NCBI GenBank assembly: GCA_018670095.1
Contig: JABHRR010000015.1
Span: 1 to 37,750 of the forward strand
Length of the DNA: 37,750 bases
From: Candidatus Woesearchaeota archaeon
GTDB lineage: Archaea; Nanobdellota; Nanobdellia; Woesearchaeales; GW2011-AR9
Direction: 5' to 3'
The position numbers and the translations under genes are program-made. The notes beneath the pieces were generated by a model. It was not told the origin of the DNA. It made no database searches and worked only from the letters and a program-made list of their open reading frames with translations. This document shows, in pieces, positions 8,590 through 17,510 of this stretch. Within the stretch, counting starts at the first letter, position 1, and every line of letters starts with the position of its first letter.

Positions 8590-10767
8590 CTAAACCGCTT
8601 GATCTAAGTTCCTATAATCTCTTGCTGGTGAAGGCGCATTTAGATTATTATCTCTGTTTGCTCTTTGAGCATTTAAATCAGTAACATTATTACCATTAGC
8701 TTGATTTTCTTGCATTCTTAAATCATTAGCCTGATTTTCATGATGCCTGATTTGATTATTTCTCATCTGACTCTGATATTCTTCACGATTAAGTGCTTGA
8801 TAATCTCCTGCCCCTAAACCAAACTGACTTGGGTCGAAAGGTATTCTTTGTCCATTCTGTTGATTTATTAAATATTCATCCTCTCCTTCTCTTAAAACTG
8901 GAATTCTTCCGGACCTGACTGCTTGTCTAAACTTATTTATATCCTCTTCTGAAATTTCTCTTCCTTCTCCTCTTTGTTGAGGAACAACATCTTCCGAGAT
9001 ATCACCAACATTAAAATTAAATGTTTCAGCAATCTCTTCTTTAGTTCTCTCTCTACCAACGTAATCTTCTTTCTTTTGATAAGACTTTAATGTGTCCATA
9101 TGGTCTGAAGTGATAATTCCTTCTTTAAAAGTTTTATACCATAATTGGAAAGCTTCTTTATTTACAACATCATACTTCCGTTCAAAGTTTTGGGGCATAT
9201 ATAATTCTGCCATTTCTTGATAATCACTATCTTTTATATCGCCTAGAATATGTTCTTGGTAAGCGTTGCTTAGATTTTCTTGACTTTCTTTAATCACCGA
9301 ACCAGAAATATTTTTCAAATCATCAGCGGATTTAGCATTACTTACTCCTTCACGTAAAGATGGCGCTAATGATCCATGATTTATTCCAAAAATTAATTTG
9401 TTAATGCTAGCTGTTAAATATTTGCCTTCAAAACCATCTAAATCAAAACTATCTTTAATATAATCCCAGTTAACACCGAGAGCAGAACAAGATTCTTTTG
9501 TAATCTCTTGATGGATTTCATCAATAGTTTGTTCTAAATTTGTTAAATCTAATTTCCCATAACTATCAATCAAATGATTGTGGGTAATGGCAATTGAAAT
9601 ATCTTTAATTTTTTTTGCTGTTGCTTCTAGTTCACTTCCCATCACCATAATGTTTCTTCTTAACAACGAATCTTTCTCAGCTGCATTAGATAAAGATGAA
9701 TAATTAACATCTATCTTTCTAGTTAATTCCAAATTATCATCTAATGATAAGTTATTACAAAACTCAGGAATATTCCTTTCTTGTAAAATAACTGTGTTCT
9801 GTTCAGTAAAATCAGCTTTTTTATTTTCATAATCTAAATCCCAATGTCCTGTTTGTTTAATTTCAGTTAAACCTTTTAATGAGGAAATAATTTCGTACTT
9901 ATTTATTTTAGTTAGCTTGTTTTCATCATTGAATTCCCCAATTAAGAACGCAGGTATATCGGCTCCGTGAGTAGATCCAGCCGGGCCAGGATTCACTAAA
10001 AATGCACCCATCTCTTCATCATATTTTACACTTGTTGCGTGTCTATGACCATGAAGATGTACTTCTGGAACATCAAACCCTTGTTGTTTTCTTGCTAAAA
10101 TTGAATTTTTTAAATGTTCAACTGCATTTTCTTTTTTAACATTCTCGCCATCAGTAGTCGGCATATGTGATATTAATAAATCTGCGTCAAATGATTGACC
10201 AGATCTTAATTTTTCAGTCCAAGTTTGATATTGTAACCCTTGGTGATCTTCATTGTCGGCTAAAGTTTCTGTTCTACAAGTAAGAGCAGTAGGACTACCT
10301 CCACCTGAAAAACCTAATACATTTAATCCCGCAATGTTTTTTGTACTAGCATTAAGATAATCTCCTTCAAATACTTCTTCTATCTCTTCTTTATAATCCC
10401 AATTACCACCAACTACAGCTAATTCTAATCCAGAAAGAATTTCTTTCATTTCTTGATATTCTGCTTTAGCAATTTTCTTACTTACGGTTTTATTATATTC
10501 TAAAGAATGAAGTAAACGATTAATTTGAGTTTCACTAAATAACCCTTTTTGGTAATCTTGTCGAAATGTGGAATCTATTTTTAGTTGTTCTACTAATGAA
10601 TGAGCACGATTTTCTTCAGCTGAAGTCACTTCTGAACTCGTTTTATATAGAAAATCTCCTAGGAATACAGATGAATCTACACCTAAATTTTTTAAGAGTT
10701 GAGCATAGCAATATAAGCTTCTCTTATCGGAGTGCAAATCTGAAAATATACCTACTTTTCTACTCAT
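8590..10767 (-). CDS. Calcineurin-like metallophosphoesterase with long C-terminal region and N/Q-rich tail
   Basis: GIFSDLHSD, FLGDFLY, VVGGNWDY, HLHGHRHAT and VNPGPAGSTHG are metallophosphoesterase motifs. Confidence 0.82.
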   Translation of the reverse strand: MSRKVGIFSDLHSDKRSLYCYAQLLKNLGVDSSVFLGDFLYKTSSEVTSAEENRAHSLVEQLKIDSTFRQDYQKGLFSETQINRLLHSLEYNKTVSKKIAKAEYQEMKEILSGLELAVVGGNWDYKEEIEEVFEGDYLNASTKNIAGLNVLGFSGGGSPTALTCRTETLADNEDHQGLQYQTWTEKLRSGQSFDADLLISHMPTTDGENVKKENAVEHLKNSILARKQQGFDVPEVHLHGHRHATSVKYDEEMGAFLVNPGPAGSTHGADIPAFLIGEFNDENKLTKINKYEIISSLKGLTEIKQTGHWDLDYENKKADFTEQNTVILQERNIPEFCNNLSLDDNLELTRKIDVNYSSLSNAAEKDSLLRRNIMVMGSELEATAKKIKDISIAITHNHLIDSYGKLDLTNLEQTIDEIHQEITKESCSALGVNWDYIKDSFDLDGFEGKYLTASINKLIFGINHGSLAPSLREGVSNAKSADDLKNISGSVIKESQENLSNAYQEHILGDIKDSDYQEMAELYMPQNFERKYDVVNKEAFQLWYKTFKEGIITSDHMDTLKSYQKKEDYVGRERTKEEIAETFNFNVGDISEDVVPQQRGEGREISEEDINKFRQAVRSGRIPVLREGEDEYLINQQNGQRIPFDPSQFGLGAGDYQALNREEYQSQMRNNQIRHHENQANDLRMQENQANGNNVTDLNAQRANRDNNLNAPSPARDYRNLDQAV

Positions 10768-10833
10768 TTTTACATATATAATAGAATTTAGTTTATAAAT
10801 CTTTCGGTTTATTTATCCCTGGCCAGTGACACA

Positions 10834-11490
10834 TTATTTCTTCTTTTTCTTATCTTTCGGTTTTAACTTTTTTCCAACGATTCTCTTCAAAAGGTCTTCT
10901 GATATACTCTCACCTTCAGATCTCCACCCTTTAAGTAATGCTTTGGATTCATCAACTGAAAGTTGACTGGTTAACCTATTTTCAATTCCAAGATCTTTAG
11001 CAATTCTCTTTGTATGTTCTTCATCAATATGTTCTGTTGTTGGTGCATAAACTTGTGGTTCTAATTCGTTTTCAAATCTCGGGACCACGTTTCTTTTATA
11101 GAAATCCCAATTAAAACCACTGCCATATTGATTTAAATGATCATCAATAATACTCATATCTACGCCGTACCAGACTTTAGCGATACTATCTCTAGCAAAC
11201 TCATCTTTGATTTCAGTATTTAATTTTTTTTCAATTTTTTTAACATAAAAATCACGCATTTCTTTTTTGAAACTTTTTCTTACATCTCTTGCTGAAATCT
11301 TTTTATCACCATCTTTTTTACCCTCATCTAACCATTCATAGTGGACTTCTCCTTTTTCATCTGTTAAATGTTCATCAACACTTTTTGCATACGCTTTATG
11401 GTGGTGGTGTTTAAATGTGTTAAAAGAAACTTCTGCAGCATCGTGCATCTTCTTATGTTTCGCTAAATAATCATCTTTCGCTTCTGCCAT
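10834..11490 (-). CDS. Hypothetical charged protein
   Basis: 218-aa ORF with Lys-rich C-terminus; no recognised domain. Confidence 0.6.
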   Translation of the reverse strand: MAEAKDDYLAKHKKMHDAAEVSFNTFKHHHHKAYAKSVDEHLTDEKGEVHYEWLDEGKKDGDKKISARDVRKSFKKEMRDFYVKKIEKKLNTEIKDEFARDSIAKVWYGVDMSIIDDHLNQYGSGFNWDFYKRNVVPRFENELEPQVYAPTTEHIDEEHTKRIAKDLGIENRLTSQLSVDESKALLKGWRSEGESISEDLLKRIVGKKLKPKDKKKKK

Positions 11491-11538
11491 ATTACCCAGT
11501 AAATCAAAACCCTATTTAAATATTTCTTTTCTGGATAA

Positions 11539-11640
11539 GCGAAAGAACTGCAATAAAAGTTTTTTAGGGGACTAAGTGAGCGTAACGAACGCATGTCGCC
11601 TCTCGCTCCCAGTTCGCGAAAGAACTGTAATCAAAAGGTC
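11539..11640. other. GC-rich intergenic element, candidate structured RNA or dispersed repeat
   Basis: GCGAAAGAACTG occurs at both ends (11539 and 11616). GAGCG/CGCTC pairing and GTTC-GCGAAA-GAAC hairpin; visibly GC-richer than the surroundings. Confidence 0.3.
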
Positions 11641-11733
11641 TCACCCCCCTCCCAAACAATTATAACCACGTAAAACATATACTCTATTACAACATTAAAA
11701 AGTCACACCACAAATAAGGAGATGAAAATAAAT

Positions 11734-13608
11734 ATGGCAAAAAAATCGAATAAATCTGTTAAACCAAAATCAATGAAACCAGCTAAAAGTAATGAAGTTG
11801 CACCTGCAGGGGCACCTAAATTGCCTCCTGAATTGGAAAAGAAATTAAAAGCTTTGAAAACAAAATTAGATAAACTTAAAGATAAAGTTCTGGATAAATT
11901 TGGAGATTATATTGTTGGTATTACTTTATTGCCACCGGAAAAAACAGCTCCTAAAGATGAAAAAGCTGATGATAAGAAAGAAAAACCTAATCCTGATCAA
12001 ATTAATATTATGGTTGTTGTTGATGATACCACTTCTAAGAAAATGTCTAAAGATGAATTACATCAAAAGTTCTCTAGTATTATTGGCAAATTTGCTGAAG
12101 AGATTGATAAAAACATTAAAACTCAAAGTATCTTGTTAACTGACATTTGGCAGAATTGTTATGATGGAAAAAGTGATATGAATAAATTGATTTCTGTTGG
12201 TGCACCAATTTTTGATACTGGAATGTTAGCAGCAATCAAGATTGCAGAAATTCATAAATCTATGGTTATCAAGAAATTTGATAAATATATTTTAAGTTAC
12301 GTTCTTGCTGGAAGTTTAGTTCAGGGTAGAGCTACTGCCACTTCAGATATTGATGTTTGGATTGTCATTGACGATACTGATGTTAAGAAAATGACTCGTG
12401 CTGAATTGAAAGATAAGTTGAGAGCAATCATTATTGGGATGGGTGCAGAAGCAGGCGAGATGACTGGAATTAAGAATAAATTAAACATTCAAGTTTATAT
12501 CTTAACTGATTTCTGGGAATCTCTAAAAGATGCTAACCCTATCATCTTTACTTTGCTTAGAGACGGAGTTCCATTCTATGACCGGGGAATCTTTATGCCT
12601 TGGAAACAGTTGCTTAGAATGGGCAGAATCAAGCCGAGCAGAGAAGCGATCGATTTGTTTATGAGTACTGGTGAGCAGAGTATTAACCGGGTAAAATTAA
12701 AACTGAAAGATATGGGCATGGAAGATACATTTTATGCTATCTTAACTCCAAGCCAGGCCGCTTTAATGCTTTATGGAATTCCTCCACCAACACCAAAAGA
12801 AACTCCTGAAGTTTTGGAAGAGATCTTTGTTAAGAAAGAGAAAATGTTGGAACCGGAATATATCGAAATTCTAAAGAAAAATGTTCAAGTTAGAAAAGAT
12901 ATTGAACATGGTACAAGAAAAGAATTGTCTGGGATTGAACTTGACGAATTGATTAAGAACGCTGAAAAATATCTTAAGAGAATTAAAGAGTTGTTTAAAA
13001 CAATTGAAGAGATGCATAACCAGAAAAGTGTTATAACTCTTTATGATGAAATCATGACCATTATCAGAGATGTTCTGAAAATGGAAGGTATTGAAAAAGC
13101 ACAAGATGAAGAAATCATCAAGTTGTTTGAAGATGAATTAATCTCTACTGGAAAAGTGCCTGCTAGATATTTAAGAGACTTGAATGAGGTTGTGGAAGCG
13201 AAAACAAAACATGATCAGAAAAAGTTAAGTAAAGCTGCTGTTGAAAAAGCTCGTAAAGGTAGTACTGGTTTGATTAAATTCTTGATTGAGTACATGCAAA
13301 GGAAACGTGGCCGAGAATTAGAAAGAACAAAAATCAAAGTTAAACACGGCGATAAGTATGGTGAGGTTATTTTGCTTGACAAAGTAGCTTTTGTTATCCA
13401 TGACATTGATGCTAAAGATAAAAGAATTGAGAAAGCTAAAATTAATGAAGATGGCAGTTTGGGAACTTTAACAGATTCTTCTCTTGGGGAATTTGAAAAA
13501 GCGTTAGCAGATCTGAAAATGCCTAAGCGTGCGTTCATTAAAGAACCAGTTTTCGAAGACTTGAAGACTATCTTTGGTAGAGACGTGCAGGTGTTAGTTA
13601 ACTATTAA
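11734..13608 (+). CDS. Protein with two tandem nucleotidyltransferase-like domains
   Basis: LAGSLVQGRATATSDIDVWIVIDD is a Pol-beta-type NTase signature. A similar but degenerate domain precedes it. AAGGAG precedes ATG 11734. Confidence 0.75.
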   Translation: MAKKSNKSVKPKSMKPAKSNEVAPAGAPKLPPELEKKLKALKTKLDKLKDKVLDKFGDYIVGITLLPPEKTAPKDEKADDKKEKPNPDQINIMVVVDDTTSKKMSKDELHQKFSSIIGKFAEEIDKNIKTQSILLTDIWQNCYDGKSDMNKLISVGAPIFDTGMLAAIKIAEIHKSMVIKKFDKYILSYVLAGSLVQGRATATSDIDVWIVIDDTDVKKMTRAELKDKLRAIIIGMGAEAGEMTGIKNKLNIQVYILTDFWESLKDANPIIFTLLRDGVPFYDRGIFMPWKQLLRMGRIKPSREAIDLFMSTGEQSINRVKLKLKDMGMEDTFYAILTPSQAALMLYGIPPPTPKETPEVLEEIFVKKEKMLEPEYIEILKKNVQVRKDIEHGTRKELSGIELDELIKNAEKYLKRIKELFKTIEEMHNQKSVITLYDEIMTIIRDVLKMEGIEKAQDEEIIKLFEDELISTGKVPARYLRDLNEVVEAKTKHDQKKLSKAAVEKARKGSTGLIKFLIEYMQRKRGRELERTKIKVKHGDKYGEVILLDKVAFVIHDIDAKDKRIEKAKINEDGSLGTLTDSSLGEFEKALADLKMPKRAFIKEPVFEDLKTIFGRDVQVLVNY

Positions 13609-13625
13609 TTTTTATTTTTCTTTTT

Positions 13626-15341
13626 TTAATTTACTTTTTCTATTCTTTCTTTGTCGTAAGTGATACAATTCTGACGAACATTTCTAAGATCTTTCTTGAA
13701 CCGCTTTTTAGTCAAACCTCTATGTTCTTCGGGAAGCATGTTTTGAATTGGTTCTTCTTGTAACAAATTAAAAAGATCTTCAACTTCCCAAATGTGGTAG
13801 AATTCAAAACCATCATACTCTGGACGTGTAATACTATCTTTCTTTCTTTGACCAGCCTGTTTAAGAGATAGGTTGTTCTTTTTATCTAATATAGAACAAG
13901 GGTGATATTCAATAAATGCTTCTCCCACCAAAAAATCAATACTGTTTCGCTTTTTGCAATTAACGTGAACGTGCAGATTAATCCCTTCTGTGAATGAATC
14001 TACCAACCCATACTCACCAAGCATAATCCCCACAATCCTTTCCGGATAAGAATCAAAATGTGCTTCTTCATCTCCAAACACGTAGAAGTATGGGGCTTTA
14101 CGTGGCGGAAACAATATTTGCGTTAATTCTTTCCTTTTCTTTTCATTAACTTTTCCATTTTGATCTCTTGCTTCATTATTTATCCATACTCTATAAGCAG
14201 CGTAAAATGCTTTTGCTCCAGATTCTTTATCTTTTTGCATTTCCTCAGTTGATTTCCCTTTCCATTCTGGATTTTTTTCATAATGAGCAATCCAATGGTC
14301 AATTGTAGTATATGCAGACCAGTCATTATGTCGTGATGGAAAGATTATTTCAATTAATTCTTTTCTTATCTTTTCATTAACTGTTTCTTTATTTACCCAT
14401 GACTTGAAAGCAGCATAAAATTTTCTAGATTCTTCACCTTTTCGCATTTCATGAGTTGATTTTCCTTGCCATTCTGGGTTTTTTTCATAGTGAGCAATCC
14501 AATGATCAATTGTGATGTAAGAAGACCAATCATTTCGTTTTGGTGTGAAAATTCTTTGAGTTAATTCTTTTCTTTTCTTTTTATCCTCAATTCTATTTCC
14601 ATTAGTTGTTTCTTTTTTTGTCCATTTACTAAAAGCAACATAAAATTTTCTAGATTCTTCACCTTTTCGCATTTCATATATTGATTTCCCTTGCCATTCT
14701 GGATTTCTTTCATGGTGAGCAATCCAATGATCAATAGTGGTGTAAGAAGACCAATTATTTTTTTTTGGTGTGAAGATTCTTTTTATTAATTCTTGTTCTT
14801 TCTTTTTATTAGTTGTTCCATTTTCATTAATTGCTTCATTTTTTACCCATCTATTAAATGCATCATAAAATGCACTCGCTCCAGATTCTTTATCTTTATT
14901 CATTTCAGTTATTGATTTTCCTTGCCACTCTGGATTTCTTTCATAGTGATCAATCCAATGGTTAATTGTGGTGTAAGCAGACCAATCATTTTGTTTTGGT
15001 GTGAAAATTCTTTGTGTTAATTCATTTCTTTTTTTTTTATTCTCAATTCCATTTTCATCAGTTGCTTCTTTTTTTGTCCATGCCTTGAAAGCTTGATAAA
15101 ATGATTTAGCCCCAGATCCTTTATCTTTTTGCATTTCAGATGTTGATTTTCCTTGCCATTCTGAATACAAACTATGATAAAGTTTCCAATCATCTATTTC
15201 TTCAAGATATCTTGCACGTGGTTTTCGTTTCTCTGGATTATTAACTTCATACTCAACTAAACATCTAACTCTCTCAATAGTCTCCTCACTATATTGGGTG
15301 TTTTCTACAAGTACATTTTCCAACATATCTTCTAGTCCCAT
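13626..15341 (-). CDS. Modular repeat protein (five ~70-77 aa repeats) with C-terminal candidate PD-(D/E)XK nuclease domain
   Basis: Repeats of the form NDWSxYTTIDHWIAHYEKNPEWQGKSxxEMxK...FYxAFxxW; C-terminus SYPERIVGIML...SIDFLVGEAFIEYHP...QAGQRKKDSI resembles E...D...ExH nuclease motifs. Confidence 0.7.
   Translation of the reverse strand: MGLEDMLENVLVENTQYSEETIERVRCLVEYEVNNPEKRKPRARYLEEIDDWKLYHSLYSEWQGKSTSEMQKDKGSGAKSFYQAFKAWTKKEATDENGIENKKKRNELTQRIFTPKQNDWSAYTTINHWIDHYERNPEWQGKSITEMNKDKESGASAFYDAFNRWVKNEAINENGTTNKKKEQELIKRIFTPKKNNWSSYTTIDHWIAHHERNPEWQGKSIYEMRKGEESRKFYVAFSKWTKKETTNGNRIEDKKKRKELTQRIFTPKRNDWSSYITIDHWIAHYEKNPEWQGKSTHEMRKGEESRKFYAAFKSWVNKETVNEKIRKELIEIIFPSRHNDWSAYTTIDHWIAHYEKNPEWKGKSTEEMQKDKESGAKAFYAAYRVWINNEARDQNGKVNEKKRKELTQILFPPRKAPYFYVFGDEEAHFDSYPERIVGIMLGEYGLVDSFTEGINLHVHVNCKKRNSIDFLVGEAFIEYHPCSILDKKNNLSLKQAGQRKKDSITRPEYDGFEFYHIWEVEDLFNLLQEEPIQNMLPEEHRGLTKKRFKKDLRNVRQNCITYDKERIEKVN
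14097..15194 (-). repeat. In-frame tandem repeat array within the modular nuclease gene
   Basis: Protein residues 50-117 (degenerate first unit), 118-194, 195-269, 270-338 and 339-415. Confidence 0.9.
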
Positions 15342-15478
15342 TTCTTCCCTCTTAGAAATTTCAATATAGCTTCCTCTACCAAATGACTTTTATTACGAAA
15401 AGAACTATTTCTAGTAGAATCTCTAATCTTCTGAACTGTTTTTTCATCTAAAGAACATATAAATACTTGCTTTGTCAT
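15332..15478 (-). CDS. Ribbon-helix-helix (CopG/Arc-like) protein, 48 aa (not in ORF track)
   Basis: MTKQVFICSLDEKTVQKIRDSTRNSSFRNKSHLVEEAILKFLRGKKWD: beta strand plus two helices with an FRNKSHLVEEAILKFL second helix. Stop overlaps the ATG of the downstream nuclease gene. Confidence 0.75.
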   Translation of the reverse strand: MTKQVFICSLDEKTVQKIRDSTRNSSFRNKSHLVEEAILKFLRGKKWD

Positions 15479-15484
15479 TGAGAA

Positions 15485-15503
15485 GTAATAAATATTATTA
15501 CTC
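15485..15503. promoter_or_regulatory. Perfect 8-3-8 palindrome AGTAATAA-ATA-TTATTACT, candidate repressor operator
   Basis: Between the TATA-like element (15505-15512) and the RHH start codon (15478). Confidence 0.55.
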
Positions 15504-15504
15504 A

Positions 15505-15523
15505 TTTATAAGTCTTTCGGCTA
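15505..15523 (-). promoter_or_regulatory. BRE/TATA promoter of RHH-nuclease operon
   Basis: Minus strand AGCCGAAAGACTTATAAAT, about 27 nt upstream of the ATG, fitting a leaderless transcript. Confidence 0.55.
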
Positions 15524-15547
15524 TTTACTATTAATAGGTAACAACTT

Positions 15548-16213
15548 CTAAAATGTCTTACTATAATCAACGTCACCGGTAACGCCATATAAATTCTCAA
15601 ATAAGTTCATCAAACCTTTGTTGAAAGAAACCCAGGTAGCAAATTGTCTTCTTTTTTCAAGACTCATTTCAGTCATTGATCCTAAAACCGTGGCGTACTG
15701 AATAGAAACAAGTGTTTCTTTAGCTTCTTCTATATCCATGTTTTCGTAACCATCTCCTGAATTTGCTAAAGAGTCATTTTCATATACATCAAAACTATTT
15801 ACTTTAATTCCAGAAAATGTATAAGAAAATAAATTATCATAATCCACATTTGATTTATAGAAATTCTCTGCTAATAATTGTTCATGTTGAGAAGCATAAG
15901 TAATAGCATCATGATTCTTAATATTATCTTTTTTAACAGTTTTTTCTTCTAATTTTTTCTTTTTATCTTTTAATGATCTTTCTTTAATAGGTTTCTTCTT
16001 TTCATCAGTTCCAGATTTTTCTTCATCAACTTTTTGTTCTAATTCCCCTTCTTTATCTTTAGTTTCTTTTTCCCCTTCTTTTTCAATAATAAATTGGTGT
16101 ATTGCAATAGCTATTTCGTTAAAACTTGAATACTTTTCAATAACATCCTCTATTGCTTTTTCTAAAATATTACACCACCCTAATCGTAAAGTATTGGAAG
16201 AAACGTTTTTTTA
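15548..16213 (-). pseudogene. Hypothetical ORF without canonical upstream start (annotated GTG at 15847 is probably internal)
   Basis: Frame stays open from the TAA at 16214-16216 through ...GWCNILEKAIEDVIEKYSSFNEIAIAIHQ... into the 99-aa ORF; no in-frame ATG, GTG or TTG upstream of the GTG at 15847. Confidence 0.4.
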
Positions 16214-16248
16214 CTTAAATGTTGTTGATTGTGAGTTAGTAGTAAATC

Positions 16249-17406
16249 TCAAATTAATGGCGGATGAAACTTTTCTTCTTTAGCAACTAACTTAACATGT
16301 TTAAGTTCATCATTAATTACTTTATCAAAGTTTAAATTAGTTCTGTTTGTAGGGATTTCAATTACTTGGTAATCTGTTCCTACATCTGTAATTAAAATTT
16401 GTACATATCTCTTTGGTCGAGGAATAAGTTTTCTCATATTTATGTCTAAATCATATTCATCTCTCCATGAACCTGGATGAATTAAAGCGATATTATCTTT
16501 ATCCTCAACAAATTTTTCGTGAATGTGACCTAAAACAAAAATTCTATCTTTTTTAAACGAATGTTTTTTCTTTCTTTTAAATGTGGGTATCACATTGTCA
16601 ACGTCCCAATGAACATTTTTTAATCTGATATATAATTCCCTAAACAATTCTCGGGGATAAGTATAAGTTGGGTCATAAAAATATCGTAACGGATAATATA
16701 ACATACTTTTTACAAAATACCCTACCGTTCTTCGAGTAAGTTTCTTAATTAATCTCCGCTGTAATTTTAACAGGTCTTTTCTAGGGAAAATTCTTTCTAG
16801 AAATGGATGGGCTTCTTTCATATGCATAAATCTACTAATCAAACCGAACGAAATAAATGATTGGTTTAGAATTTCTTTGCCCCGATAATTAAGAAATAAT
16901 TTATCAAAATTGATCTTTGTTAAAAAATCGTATTGTTGTCCATGTTCAACATGAACATTTTTGTAACGATAAACTTGTTTAAAATAAATGTTTTTTGGAT
17001 TGCCCAATAATTCTTTGATTCTTTTTTGTACTCCCAGGTAAACTAAATCTGTATCGTGGTTTCCAATATTAAAGTATAATTTATTATTCTTATCTTTACA
17101 AAACTTTCCTAACGCTCTGAAAACTTTGTTATGAGCATGATAAATCAAATTAAGTTTGTTAATAGAAATTTCGCTAGTAATGTGTCGCGGATAACTTAAT
17201 TGATTAGCACTAAAGTAAGGGCATTTAAGAAAGTCAAACGTATCACCATTAAGAACCAAATCAATAGCATGGGGCCGTTTGCTTAGTTCAATAATTAATT
17301 CCGATAAAGCATTATCACTAATAAAATCGTCAGTTAAATTACCAGCGCCCATCTCAATATCTCCAAGGACAATTATTTCTCGTTCTAACGGCATAAATAG
17401 AATCAT
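16249..17406 (-). CDS. Metallophosphoesterase (UDP-2,3-diacylglucosamine hydrolase-like)
   Basis: VLGDIEMG, LVLNGDTFDFL, NIGNHDTDL, VEHGQQYD and VLGHIHEK motifs. Confidence 0.82.
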   Translation of the reverse strand: MILFMPLEREIIVLGDIEMGAGNLTDDFISDNALSELIIELSKRPHAIDLVLNGDTFDFLKCPYFSANQLSYPRHITSEISINKLNLIYHAHNKVFRALGKFCKDKNNKLYFNIGNHDTDLVYLGVQKRIKELLGNPKNIYFKQVYRYKNVHVEHGQQYDFLTKINFDKLFLNYRGKEILNQSFISFGLISRFMHMKEAHPFLERIFPRKDLLKLQRRLIKKLTRRTVGYFVKSMLYYPLRYFYDPTYTYPRELFRELYIRLKNVHWDVDNVIPTFKRKKKHSFKKDRIFVLGHIHEKFVEDKDNIALIHPGSWRDEYDLDINMRKLIPRPKRYVQILITDVGTDYQVIEIPTNRTNLNFDKVINDELKHVKLVAKEEKFHPPLI

Positions 17407-17510
17407 TACTTTCTAGAATATAAATTTAATGGTTATGTGTGGAAAAAACAGTAAAATTAGCTTAACTATCAACTAACAGAATAATCTAACAAATCATTCA
17501 AATAATCAAT

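Noticed and set aside
14097-15194. Repeat array as TAL effector, PPR or helicase-associated repeats
   Set aside because: Unit length and motif (~75 aa, EWQGKS..EM...FY.AF..W) do not match those families; only a loose analogy in having variable positions is kept.
16201-16213. Single frameshift at A7 rescuing a start codon for the 15548 ORF
   Set aside because: Joining the alternative frame adds about 12 codons but still reaches a stop without an ATG.
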